Of a stretch of 64,000 nucleotides of DNA, positions 26,001-37,716 are shown one piece after another (position 1 is the first letter of the stretch; every line of letters starts with the position of its first letter). Made by a program: the position numbers and the translations under genes. Below the pieces are notes generated by a model. It worked only from the letters and a program-made list of their open reading frames with translations. It searched no databases and had not been told where the DNA came from. The DNA comes from Chalciporus piperatus (taxonomy: Eukaryota > Basidiomycota > Agaricomycetes > Boletales > Boletaceae), in the NCBI GenBank assembly GCA_038093975.1, contig JBBPTG010000001.1, forward strand, positions 186,001 through 250,000. Reading direction: 5' to 3'.

Positions 26001-26313
26001 ATGGTCTGGGCTTCTTGCTGTTCGCTTTCCAGCGCTTGGAAATAGTCGAGGCCACTCTTGCCTGTGACCTCGCACTGGAACTGCTTCAGTCTGTAGAAAG
26101 ACATTCTCGCCGCATATGCCCTGGGGAAGGGGAGAAGAAGTTGATCAGGGAGGGACGGGGCTGGGCGGTGGATTGTGCATACTCGTAGGTTTCGAATATC
26201 TCGCCCGTTTGATGGAGATAATAAACCTCCTTGTCCGGATTAGAATGTGTAGCTTGGAGGAGTGTTTGGGGTGGTTCTGTGAGGACTACACGTTTGCGCC
26301 TGCATGTTGGCAT
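23066..26313 (-). CDS. ITC1: ISWI chromatin-remodelling complex subunit ITC1/ACF1 type
   Basis: Non-catalytic partner of the ISWI ATPase, for nucleosome spacing and repression. The start MPTCRRKRVVLTEPP opens the WAC domain (EVYYLHQTGEIFETYE, GKSGLDYFQALESEQQEA, FVDVMGDKFYAKVL-type segment). Then come SRDRLAFSKSILRRFIRDCVDRDA, a basic coiled-coil stretch (AEKREREAREKAERQHKAKEEAERL), a DDT domain (PFGEDQATFELFLMCWNFL), and WHIM regions with LLRLRDTLEEDHKVLGVTLDQL, RIAILAFLCNLS, DRFHNRVWWFDG and WAVYTEPEEVDEFVAWLNAKGVRE. No PHD or bromodomain follows, as in yeast Itc1. One intron (25338-25276) has a GC donor and a run of 14 C before its acceptor. Domain order makes the call firm. Confidence 0.92.
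25285..25298. repeat. G14/C14 homopolymer in an ITC1 intron
   Basis: Fourteen G on the plus strand. On the coding strand it is C14, forming the pyrimidine tract 4-18 bases before the acceptor TATCAG. Confidence 0.9.
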
Positions 26314-27225
26314 TGTGGGATGGAAGGAGGGAAGAAATAAATGGGAAGATGCGGGAAAGAGAGGGAACGGCCGCGGGTGGCTATTAGGGAGGAAACGTTG
26401 GCGTGTAGCCGGGCCCTGTGCATTTTTGCAAACCTGCCATGTACGAGGGTCCGACAGCTCCTATGTAATCCACTTTTTACTCGCATATCTATACACCCAG
26501 CACTGCTATCATCCATACCACAACCTCCGTCCATTCCTTGGGCAGAGTCCCCGAAGCGTCTGCGAATCCCAACTTGAACATCCAGCGTCTGCCACCCGCT
26601 GCCGTACTACCGGTTCACATCCAGCCCCTCACCATGGGATGCGAATTCTGTTCGCGTGATTGGCATCCATCGCGCGCTATCCTCTCCACACAGATCAAGC
26701 CGCAGTGTCTGGCGACTCAATGGCGAGACATCACCGGGCTAAGCGAGTAAGACATCCGCTGTTCACCCCTCCTCCCCCCCTGCTTCCCGGAATCACCCCC
26801 GTTCCTCACAGCGGCTCGCATGTCCGTCGCGGCCATTTGATGATTTCCCAGCCTGTACGCTGTCGATTCGAGGAACTTGCTCAACATCAATTGTGTGTCG
26901 CACGGATAAAGAGCATCAGATTGCACAACGCCCCCAAGTTTGGCTGGAGGATTTTGGGAACAAACCTGGTTCCCACGTGATTTCTCCGAGCGATCACGTG
27001 ATTGGACGCGACAAGCACTCACGACGCATATGTGAAACCACAATCATCAGGGAGTTGTCATTATCTGTCACCCAAAGAAAGGGCAAGCATAGGGAGCGTC
27101 GTCTAGCGTAGGGGAGAAAGGTAATGAATGAACGAGAGTAGATAGTATGCATTGCAAATCCAGGGTTACAACTGCAGATAAAGAAAAGATGAATAGCGAA
27201 AACGGAGATACAATGAATGAGAGCA
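26314..27225. other. Intergenic with ITC1 promoter, paired CACGTGATT motifs
   Basis: 912 bp upstream of ITC1 and downstream of the next minus-strand gene. Two CACGTGATT motifs lie 21 bp apart (from 26974 and 26995), the second running into ATTGG (reverse CCAAT). They could bind bHLH and CCAAT factors. No gene seen. Confidence 0.45.
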
Positions 27226-29767
27226 TTAATTAAGATTCACGCGTACTCTGCCATTGTCCGGTGGTTTCGATGAGGATTCTGATGTCCCGAGGCGGGAGAG
27301 CTTGCTTCGGAAGCGTGCTGAGCGCGGAGAGTCTTTGCTTTGGTCGAGCCCACTGGCTGGTAATTCGTGAGACCGAGTTTGTGTGAGACGCTTGTCGTTC
27401 AACAGCTCTTCTGCGCCTTTACCAGGACGGGAGAGCGAAAGAAGGCGACGTAGACCAGAGCCACTCCCTCGCGCTCTCCCGCCCTTGCCATCTTTAGCGT
27501 CGATGACGACGACGGCTTTGGTAGTTGCCGACATAGCTGTCTTCTCGTTGACGTGCGAGATCTTGCGACCTCGAACTTGGTGCGGGATGACGGGACTTGC
27601 AAGAGGAGATGATGAGTGCCCATTTGCATGGTCTTTGCCTTCCACATTGACGAGGACCCAACCATTGCCACTGCCGCTGCGACTGCCTGTTTTCGTCGGC
27701 GAAGCAGGCGCGTCACTGGTGCTACCCTTCGACTTCCCCAGGCTATCTCTCGATGGCGTAGGTATTGGCGGAGGCGGCGATCGAGGTGGTAATATTCCTA
27801 TCATCCCCGCTTCACTCTTGCGAACGGCCCCATCCCGCACGAGTTCGGGCGAAGCAACCCGAACATCAACGTCATGCAAAGACCTGTCTGGATGCCTGCC
27901 ATGGTCGGGACGAACCGTCGACTCTTCCGTTTTCGAGGATTCATTGGCGAAGGATGGATCCTCCTCCGGGGGCATTGACCAACCACCTGGTAATATTGGA
28001 GTAGGCGACGTTCGGTGAGGCTTAGGTTCATCTGCGGAAAGCTCTGGCTCCTCCTCAATATTCTCGATACCCTCCGGCCTACCGAGACCCGTCCATCTGA
28101 TGGGAACATCGCAGGATCCCGTAGTATCGGCAGAGTTGGCAGAGAATGCAGAATCTCGTACGCGGAACATCCCCGGACTAAGAAGCGTTGGGTTATCTCC
28201 TATGCCAAGATCCTGGGCTCGAGGCATTCCCACCAAGGGCGCACTGGGTGGGGGAGTATGAGGGTCGCGTGACTGGGATGTGAGCAACGGCGGGGTCTTT
28301 GAGAGTGATGATAGCGGCCGCATAGCGCCAACTCGACGGTGTGGGGACGATGACCTTGAGTTATTCTTGAGTTGCTCTGGAGGCGAATGAACGGTCTCTT
28401 CATCGTCATGATCAGGATCTGTGTCACCAAAGTTTCCAGGATAAGCGGCATTACGGGTGATTCTGTTTCGATTGAGACTGCCAATTCCAGTCATGTTCTC
28501 ACAACTGCTTGGCACTGCGCTGGGCAAAGAGGTGCGGTAGCAGTTGTGTTCGTCGTCGTCGTGCGCATCGAAATCGACAGAGACGGGTACTTGCGCTCTA
28601 GGAGCTGGTTTGCGCATGCCTACGCCGACTGGGTGAGGGGATGAAGGTGGCGATATAGGGGAAAATGGGGCATGATACCCGTTCGTTTCCGTCGCCACTC
28701 GCGTATGATGAGGAATAGGTGGGCCATGGGTAGGGAGCAGATGCTGAGGGGCCGTCGCCACTCGTCTGTGCAATGACGTTTGAACGGCTCCGACGTCCAG
28801 GTTGCCGCCAGGTTCGGGTGTGGAGGCTCTGTTTGAGCGTCGAACGTCCAACATGGACCCTGACTGGCTGATTGGTGATTCTGGCCAATCGTAGGTCTCA
28901 GAAGACCCGGGCCCAGTGAAAACCCACAAATCTTTGGCTCGTGAGCGACCGCAGATAGATAGAGAGGCAACCATTGTGCAAGCATGGCCATCGAGAGAAG
29001 TAAGGAGGGAAAGGATTTGATGAAGTGAGTCGGTTGCAAATGTGTCCTCGTTGAACCCTGGAAGAACTGAGTCGGTAATAACCATGCGTCAAATGTATTG
29101 TGTACACACAGCTATATCCCTTCAGCTTGAATTCATACGCTGCATCGCCGACTTTCTTCTCCGAAACCACTCCTCTCGGCCACGACCCTCGCACTGCTTG
29201 CAATATGGCAGGAGTTGAATTCAAAGGAGGGTAAATGACACGCATGACGGTGCTGGAGACGAAAGATATCGCAAAGGGCATTCTTCGTTCGTGCTTACCA
29301 CCAGTACCATGAGATAGATTGCTCCCAGAACCAGCAGGGATTGGGGATTGGGGTGGAAATGGCAACGGCGGGGTAGATAGCCGAGAGAAAGAGATCGCAA
29401 GGCGATCATCGCGCTCACGACCATAGTCGATGGTAGAGAGAATGGTATAGCTATGCCTATAGATAACGGCAAGGATGTCAAGGAGGATGCGTTCCGTGCG
29501 TGCACTCTTTGGGGCAGCCCAAGGTTTACCGTGGAGCTGGAATTCGCAGAGTTTCTGGGAAGTGTCCTCGCGGTAAGCAGCGTTGAGATAGAAATGGTCC
29601 AAAAGACGGCGTAGGTCTGCGATGACCTCGAGCGAAAAGGAGTAAAGCCTGATGAAGCTTGAACCCGAAATAGCTAGTAAGGAAAAATCTGACGTTGTTC
29701 GTTGGTCGCGAATGAATTCTTTCCTAGGGACGAAGCCAGAATCCGTCAAGGAAGAGACTGGCTGCAT
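27226..29767 (-). CDS. Large basidiomycete protein of unknown function
   Basis: Not recognised as a named family. Two exons, 29767-29110 and 29066-27226, join in frame (658 + 1841 nt) to give 832 aa. The first ~280 residues look ordered: MQPVSSLTDSGFVPRKEF, SGSSFIRLYSFSLEVIADL, LDILAVIYRHSYTIL and, across the intron, YEFKLKGYSFLPGFNEDTFATDSLH and GRSRAKDLWVFTGP. The remaining two-thirds is Ser/Pro/Gly-rich and disordered with basic patches (GSGLRRLLSLSRPGKG). No membrane segment or catalytic motif was seen in this frame. Three strong minus-strand GTAAGT donors upstream (29920, 30211, 30461) suggest further 5' exons, possibly untranslated. Confidence 0.65.
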
Positions 29768-31111
29768 GTCAGCGATGGCCGGCCAGGGTGGGGGTGAACA
29801 GTGCAGGCAGGGCGACCAGGACGGATATCCCTGCCAAAGTGAAAGCGGGATGGCAAACGTCAGGTAAACGGGTGGCAAAGGTTTGAATCGAAAGTGGAAA
29901 TAGGCGAGGATGAGACTTACGAGAAAACGTGCAGGACACGCCGGATGGGTGTAACAGCAAGTAGTACTGTCGCCGCTGGCGCTATGTTAAGCACTGGTGG
30001 GTTGTGGTCGGGTGGGGGCTGGGTGGGTTCTGGGTTCTGTCGAGTTCGCGGTGACTCAGAGCGAGGCTTCCGTCGCTCCAAACAAGATACAGTGGCTCTG
30101 CTGCGGGTCCACGTCCAGTTCTCGCTGACCCGCAGGCAATTCAGGGTGACATCACAGAACACATGTCGGTGGCGGTACCTTCCAGCCGGATCACCACTGG
30201 CAGTAACTTACCGGTTTCCAGCATTGAACGACCGCTCATACTTAACTGAATCTGACCCAGCGCACGAGGTCGACGGGCCTGCCATCACCCCAGGGACAAG
30301 GGACCAGCCACTCCGCACCCAACTCTCTTTTGTCTCGGGCGGTCTAGCCGTGTGGCCGCCGATCACGACATTCACACAACAAGGCGACAAACTTTTGTGA
30401 ATCAATTTGATGAGTGCAGTCATCCTTGAATGAATCGATGCCATAAACGGCTGTAACTTACGAGCAGCTCCTCTCACCGCGGGCAGCATCTCGGGGGAGG
30501 TCCAATCAACAAATGTCTACTACAATGCAAAAGTCACAAAACAACATATTTCCGACATTCTAGAGACTTGAAAAAAACTATAGTAGGTGCAGGGTAGCGT
30601 GTTTATTCAGTATGCAAAACACGAATGGGGGTCGAAATGATGTTTTCTCCACAACGAGCCAAAAAACTGCTCGTTTGCACAGGCCTCACCTTGAGATCCC
30701 GCAGATCAGGCTTATGAACTACGCTTCTGATACCTGGAGGTCATGAAGCACACTATCAGACGTTCATATGACAATTACAGGACGGGATGGATTGCAAGAA
30801 GAATATCTTGTAGTGACCAGCAAAAGCCCATTCGGCGCATCTCTAGCATCACAACACAAAAGCGAGAAAATACGGAAAAATCAGTCAGTCTACTAGGATA
30901 GTAGGTCTGTACTATATCCGGTGGCCGAAGCCACCAAAAGTGTTGTAAGTAGAAGCTTGGGAATGATGGTCTCCGCAGATTACCGCGGCCTGGGAGCAGG
31001 CCGGCCCGAGTGTTTTTTCGGCCCGCCCACCGACTTAAAACCCTCATCGAATAAGTTAGAAGGGAGTACCTATCTCCCTTTTCTGATTCCTCGCAACGAC
31101 TTATCTGAAAC
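29768..31111. other. Intergenic, probable 5' exons of the minus-strand gene
   Basis: 1344 bp between divergent genes. Minus-strand GTAAGT donors at 30461, 30211 and 29920 imply transcription here, but no continuous protein could be assembled across them, so untranslated exons are the simplest reading. The part nearest 31112 should be the oxidoreductase promoter. The plus-strand ORF at 29894-30400 is not convincing. Confidence 0.45.
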
Positions 31112-32969
31112 ATGGCAAACCTCGGGAAGTTGAATGTTTTGATGTGTACGCACATCTATCTCGATCTAATGATTATGGCTGATACATGGCGTTGTATCCG
31201 ATGATCAGGTGGCACAGTACGTCTGTCCTGGCATGGTTCCAGTTAAACATCTCATTCCACACTGCAGGGGGAGTACACTACAGGATGGACAGGTTCTGGG
31301 GCTTCGAAATCCGACAAAAAGGTAGTTCGGCTGTCTACCTGTACTTGTGCTCGCTCATAACCGCATTCCATTTTAGATCGGCGTGAGTCCAATCATGCTG
31401 TAGTGATATACCATGCGTACTTCCTTCTGACATATTCTAGGTGGTTGGCCTGACCATGTTTGATCTTCGGAGACTCGGCAAGGCAAGTGTTAAATCTCAT
31501 CCGTCGCTTCCGTTGTGAACTCAGACGGTATTAGGTCAATACACTAGGAATGGTTGGTGTCAATGGATCCAAGTTTCCTGCGATCAGGACGCATTTGCAA
31601 GAAAACATCGGGAGTGTTTACAAGGACATGAACACTTCGTCAGCTCTAGCACCTCTCCGCTTGAACGTTCACTCACACGTCACATCAGGTTTGAGGAATT
31701 CCCAAAAGAAGGGAAGGTCGATCCTGAAGCATGTCAGTTGGAATCATGATCGTGTCGTAAAGCGATTCTCAATCCTCTATTCAGATAAGCAGGCGATCGA
31801 CTTGATGTCACCCGGTGACGCCGTGATTGTGTTCACCCCAGACAGTCAGTCAGTTTTACCTGAATCCATGAGGCAAAGTTGAAGCTTTCAACCCGTAGGC
31901 ACCCACTTTCCAATTACCTTGTACGCCATAGAGCGCGGTCTCCATGTTCTCATCACTAAGCCGGCAACGCAACTCCTCTCTCACCATAACGAGCTCATCG
32001 AAGCTGCTCGGAAGCACAATGTCGTTTGTTTCGTCGAGCACCACAAACGTTTCGATCCCGTATATAGTGATGCCAAAGTCAGAGCACAAGCACTAGGAGA
32101 ATTTAATTTCTTCAACGCATGGATGAGCCAACCGAAGAGTCAACTGGAGACGTTCAAGGCGTGGGCTGGCAAAGACTCTGATATCAGGTTCGACTTCCTC
32201 TAGGCTAGATCTGTGATACCTTTGACTTATTTCTTTAGCTACTACCTTTCTTCGCACCACATCGATATCTGCTGCTGGATTCTGCAAGACAAAGCCGTGC
32301 CCACTCGTGTCGTTGCCAGCGCTGCTACTGGAATCGCCACCGGGGAACCTTACAACTGCGTCCCGCAGACAGAGGATACTATCACCCTCCTTGTTGATTG
32401 GCAATCTATCAACAGCCCAACGCACAAGGGTACCGCAGTGTACACTGCATCATGGACAGCGCCTCTGAAGGCCGGAGTTCACTCGGCCCAGCACTGGTAC
32501 TACATGGGAGAGAAAGTGAGTCGGAGTATGCTCTATGAACCTCACTTCGATGCCAATTGAATGCATCATTCCAGGGGGACATCAACGTCGATCAGGCTCA
32601 CCGCGGGTATGATATCACCGTTGATGAGACGGGGAAGACCTGGTACAATCCATTCTAGTATGTCGCATTTAATTCTGGCCCTCGCGCAGTCCGTTCTGAC
32701 ATATGGCTAGCATGAAATACTCTCCATCGGAAAGCGGCCATTTCGACGGACAACGCGGCTACGGTTATATATCCATCGAAAAGTTCGTCGATGCAGCCCG
32801 GGAAGTAAACGCAGGTGTGGCGACACCAAGTGAATTTGATGGACATGGATACCCAACCATTGCAAACACTGTACTGACGACCGCAATTCTCCACGCCGGT
32901 CGTATTAGCTTGGACGAGAAGAGGCCTGTGAACATCAAGAAGAGCGGGAGCACATGGATTCTGGAGTGA
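31112..32969 (+). CDS. Gfo/Idh/MocA-family NAD(P) oxidoreductase
   Basis: NAD(P)-dependent sugar or inositol-type dehydrogenase; substrate unknown. About eleven exons. The start MANLGKLNVLMCGTG begins the Rossmann fold (glycine-rich loop split by introns), followed by [47 protein letters not shown] and LHVLITKPATQLL, where the conserved Lys-Pro of the family active site sits (usually EKP, here TKP). Next come CFVEHHKRFDPVY and SSHHIDICCWIL, the substrate-side histidines. The C-terminal sheet has WTAPLKAGVHSAQHWYYMGEKGDI and YGYISIEKFVDAAREVNAG. An intron at 31483-31534 has a GC donor (AAG|GCAAGT). About 375 aa. Related to yeast YMR315W-type proteins, by recall only. Confidence 0.87.
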
Positions 32970-34220
32970 AAGTCCCTGTATCTTGACGATGCGCAACAAT
33001 GGTTCACGAGGTAGTGCAGCGAATTGCATCTGTAGTATGTACGGTATATTTGTTCGAATTGATTGTTCTCAAAATAAGAAGATTCGGGGCTGGGCTGCGG
33101 GGCCCTCGATGATATAAGGGATACCTTAACTTGAGCTGGGGTGCCCTAGGATTCTGCGCCGCAAGGGCAAGCAGTCGACCCCATTCCGACACAACTCGAG
33201 AAATCCCATTTCAACAGTACTGGTGCCGCGTTGTGTCGCTTATAGGCTCGAAGCTTGAAGTGCAAACACGTATTACTGTGTCTCAGTAAGTAGCTACTAG
33301 TACTTAGATTGATCAGAGACATGAGAGATCTACTCGGCCCAGGGTGAGTAATTCAGTCACTCTGTAAACCGGCGTTTCGATCTTTCCGTTCCAGACTTCT
33401 CGCTCCCCTAACTGACTGCACCCGACTCATCCGGTGTTCCTTGCATGCTGTGCATAAAACTGATGCCAAGGGTGAACCGACGCATTTTGAGCGACCAGGC
33501 TTTCCACGAGATTCAGACCAAACAGAACCCTGAATTTTGCCCTTGAAGATACGGTATTGTAAAAACAGTGTTCAAGAGATGCGGAGGATGCTGCAACATT
33601 GACGAGGTGGAATCTGAGACAAGTGTTTGGAAAACTAAATTAAAGTAGGCACAAGTGAAGGTTATACGGTTGGTCAAGGCCGAAAACAAACCGAAGCAAG
33701 AAACCACACGTGACGAGCCAAACGGTCAACAGGGAATGGAGTGTGAAGGGAGTGATAAAGTAAAGAATAATATAGAACGAATGCGGGAGTTACTAATTGG
33801 CGGGCGGAATCGGTCGACCCCGTCACGTGTGGAATACTGCGGATGGTTGTAAGGCAAAGAGAGAGCGATGTGACAGATGGTGTATGCATAGAGTAACAGA
33901 GATTGAAATGAGTGGGAATGATTGTTGCGTTGGTCGGGGATGTCGACACAAGTTAAGGCGTTTGTTCGCTATACTCGAGAGAAGCCAATGGCAAAAGACC
34001 CTGTCACGTAGCGCATAGTTTCGCAAAACTACACGCGTGACTAAACCCTGGTCCCAGATATAGCTTGTCGACGAATGGGGAATGGCGACGGAAGTGTGTA
34101 TGTTGCAAAGAAAGGTGATGCATGGATGATGAGTGGTAGAAACAGTGCACAAGTAGCTGAGCGTGTAGGGTGGTATTACATTTTGATCTTGTAGAAACTT
34201 TTCGGCTTCAGAGGCTAGCG
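32970..34220. other. Long convergent intergenic region
   Basis: 1251 bp between the stop codons of the oxidoreductase and the cyclin. Short ORFs on both strands (for example 33655-33852 plus, 33674-33949 minus) show no conserved motif and are not annotated. The cyclin 3' UTR probably fills part of it. Confidence 0.45.
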
Positions 34221-35594
34221 CTATGCGACAGAGGCCACGCGTGGAGAGCCATTGAGGTTGTGGAGTGCAGGGCGACTATAGGTGACAAACTCGTGAGGAA
34301 GGTAATGCTCTGGGGGTGCTTCGATACGCTGTTTGTTGACGGCGGGCTCAAATGTGGTCGGAAGATTTTCCTTATCGTCTTCAGACAAGAACGAACTCGA
34401 GAATGGATCCGAGGGGAACGACGATGGGCTTGTGGGCGTGAGTGGGAAGTCGTCGGAGATGTCAGATATAGTCGTGGTGGCGCTCCTCGGTGTGCTTGTG
34501 CCAGACATCGGCGAACGCTTGGGGGTCATGGGGAACGGGATGACCTGCTGCTGCTCATAACGGCCTCCCTGAAGATAGTACTGAACGACGAAGGTTGCCG
34601 CCTTGGAGTAAAAGGCGTAAGAATATTTCTTTACCAACGTCTCAGAGAGATCGTTGACACGCTTGGCGAGGCGATTATCCAGAAGCTCTACAATTTCCTG
34701 AGACTCTTCCGTTTCCTCGAACAGTCGTCGAGGTTTGCCACAAAGAAACCGCGCAAGCGTCAAGGCACCCAGAGCGATGGAGGAAGGCAGAAATTTGATG
34801 AACTCGCGGTAGAAGAGTGTTGTTTCCATGAGGAAACGTGCGACGTGCTGGACCTTGTCCTCCACAAATGGGTCGCAACACATTAAGCGGAGCCAAGCCT
34901 CTGCCGTGGGGTGGCCAAGTGTCCACTGGATCGTCGCGAGGACGTGGCCCTCCATTTGGATAAAAGCCGATTCATCGTACGTCTCGCGACAAATCTGGGC
35001 CAGCTCTTGGACAGTGGGTACACGATCTTTGGCGTCCTCGAATTTGGCAGCAATCCAAAGGGCTGCGCACCCGACGAGCTGGTAGTGTTTGATGTACACA
35101 ATGCGACGAGACACATAGCGGTCCACAATGTTGAGTGCAAGGTAGAGGGTCTCTGGGCGAAGGCGGAATGCAAAGTGGATCTCCAAAAGGAAGTCAACAA
35201 GACATGGGCGCATATGCCACCGTATCTCAGGTTGCTGATCCATGGATTGTGACGACGACATCGTATATCTCTATGTGGCGGAGTGAAGACTTCAGCATGA
35301 GGCGATTGCCAGGGTCGTGTGTGAACTAACCTCCATTTCATGCATATAGTACCGAATATCGTCGCGGTATTCTTCCTCCAGAAGGACTCCTTGTCGTCGG
35401 AGAGCGGCGATTTGTGCGTCGCGATGACGCTGTTGAAGGAGAGCAGCCTTGGGAGAGTATGGGGATTTGCGACTCGAAGGAAAAGAACCACCGGGAGTCT
35501 TCTGTATTTTGGAGATGCCTGATGGAGAGGGACGTTTCTTCGGGTAAACCGACTTTCGGGAGCAACGATACGAGGATATTGAAACGTCTTTCAT
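34221..35594 (-). CDS. G1-type cyclin
   Basis: Cyclin that activates a Cdc2/Cdc28-type kinase at the G1/S transition, by similarity to fungal Cln/Puc1 cyclins. Exon 1 from 35594 (MKDVSISSYRCSRKSVYPKK) has a basic N-terminus and helix LLEEEYRDDIRYYMHEME. An intron ends at CATAG and exon 2 continues MDQQPEIRWHMRPCLVDFLLEIHFAFRL, the cyclin-box MRxxLVDFL region, then PETLYLALNIVDRYVSRRIV, YQLVGCAALWIAAKFEDAKDRVPTV and the second cyclin fold (MCCDPFVEDKVQH, ALGALTLARFL). The tail is Ser/Thr/Pro-rich with TPKRSP and other possible CDK sites and is likely PEST-like. An in-frame ATG at 35891 would add a poorly conserved 99 residues and is less likely. Confidence 0.87.
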
Positions 35595-37716
35595 ATCTGC
35601 GTCGATTGGAGTGGGAGATGTCGGCTGAGGGGGATGATTGACCAACAGAAGGCTAAAGAGACGTCCCAGAAGGTTAGAAGCACCGTGAGCATTTGTCGAT
35701 TCACAGAAAGCAGTCGATGAGAACAAATATACAGTGTGTCTGAAGATAGCACAGATGAAGAGAAGGAACGACTCATCGGCGAAAGTCTCAGTGTGGCATG
35801 CCACCAAAGACCACACAGATTGAAGTACCACGCCACTTCGCGCCACATCAGAGACCGACGCGACACTCACTAAGGACGAGATGGTGATCATGCAATAACG
35901 ACGAGCGCACTTTCGTGGTCGACGTCTCTTGTGGCGGGCTCGGTAGCACGCTTGGGTATGTGTGGCGTGCTTTGAAGGAACTGAGGATGGAAGGAATCGT
36001 GGTCAGCGTGGATGGTCGTGAGTAGAAGGAAGGAATATGGGGAAGGGAAAGACGAGTCAGGAGTTCGATGTCGTGGGCAACGACGACGAACGACAAGTCT
36101 TCCGAACTGAAGACAAGAGAGGGAAAGGACTACTCGAAAAGAGTAGAAGAACACAGCGCAGGCACAACCACTCACGCTGGCTTGATATCGGATATATTTA
36201 TAAAAATGTCGAAATTAGAAAAAGAAAAAGAAAAATCACTTATCCATGTGCTAACCATGGGTGGAAATGTCTACAAAAAAGAAGGCAAGACGAAATAAAT
36301 GCAAGCCAGCGCCGGCAGCGCACTCCCACCGAAACAGTCACAACGTAACGACAGCAGGTTGGCATCCCAGGATCAGTTCATCCGAGACCAATCCGAGACA
36401 GATGTTATCTGCACATCCTGTGACTGTACCTCACCGCAATTCACATCGATCGATGTGAAGAGTCGGTAACTCTCGGAACCAGCGCATCAGCGGCGTCATG
36501 TCTGATCCAGTATGCAAAATGGCGCCCTGCGAGGTGCTGGACAGCCAAAGCACACCTCCCGCGGTTTAGCTCCGCAAACATTCCTATCGAGCGCGCGGTG
36601 AGGGATATGAGGGATAGGTGCCCCGCCAAGAGAAAAGCAAGCACACGTGGCAACAGCGCAAGTCGGCAGTGTTTCCCACGACCCCACGTTTTACAGTGTC
36701 GAGGACCAAATGACGTCTGCAACCGAATAAACGGCAAACTCACACTTGGAAATCCTTGGGAAGGTGCGTCCTTGGTGGCCGCTGGACGAGGTCTCGCATC
36801 AGAACCACATGAATGTGGAGAAGGTGATGAAAAAAAAGCTCACAATAACCAGGGTGTATATGCAGCGCTGAGCCATTTCAGCCAGTCATCATCAAAGCAT
36901 AAGTTCCACTCACCTGCGAGGGAAAATGCAAGACTACCTTGCTGTGTGATTACGATGAAAATAAAGAAAGTTGAAAGCGAGAGTTGGGGTAAAGGAAGGA
37001 CTGGTGAGTTGGCGTGTCTAGAATGGACGCAGCACAACGATTCAAAGGAAATCGCCTCGAAGTTAATCGAGGGTTTGTATCACGAGCAACAGAGCACGCT
37101 GAACGGCTTTGTACGCGTAAAATAGTGTCGGGCAGGAAGTGGATGAGGTTGACTGGAGGATCCAAGTCGAGATTTTACCTCCCGCAATGCGTGAAAAGCG
37201 TGGTACCGCTTATCCCTTTGTCCTTTCAAGCGGCCATGCGGCGTGTATTACTTACTTCGTCCTCGGTGATATTTGTAGACTTCGGATTTGGCAAGGATAA
37301 CTCCACGTTGTTTGCCTGCAGGCATAAGATGTTCGGTAGTTCCTAGTTCCTTATTTCTTTATGTAACCACTCTTCCTCTGCTCAGTCCTTGTGAAACTGA
37401 ATGTACGCTCATATTCGATGTCACCTGTCTGCCAGCCGCCTTGCGCAATCTTAGGTCCCGTCAGGACTAGGCACGGTGCAGTCGAGAAACTATGTCATCC
37501 GGGCCATCTTGTGATATTCCGTTGCGTGTACTAGGCTCCCACAGAACACTTCCCATCAATCACGTCTTATCGTACGGTTATCACATAGCTTCACACATCG
37601 TTCATCGAGGGGTAATGCACCCTGCATCTCTATCGGATTCCCAAATTATGATCTAATGTTGTACTCATCGACTGATATCCGGTGACAGGGAGAGCGCCCA
37701 TCTCTGGTCCCGGAGC
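35595..37716. other. Long region upstream of the G1 cyclin, no gene assigned
   Basis: 2122 bp. G1 cyclin genes often have long regulatory regions and leaders, which may explain it. The largest ORF (36598-37125 plus) has no motif or splice support. An A-rich tract occurs near 36190-36240. No RNA gene or repeat was recognised. Confidence 0.4.

Noticed and set aside
27383..28018. 211-codon plus-strand ORF
   Set aside because: Antisense shadow of the GC-rich, low-complexity part of the minus-strand gene 27226-29767.
29894..30400. 168-codon plus-strand ORF
   Set aside because: No motif, composition of intergenic DNA; minus-strand donors indicate transcription on the other strand.
35595..35891. 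Longer cyclin N-terminus from an ATG at 35891
   Set aside because: The added 99 residues are hydrophobic and Cys-rich, unlike G1 cyclin N-termini; probably leader with intron sequence.
36598..37125. 175-codon plus-strand ORF in the cyclin upstream region
   Set aside because: No conserved segment, no splice context, low-quality composition.
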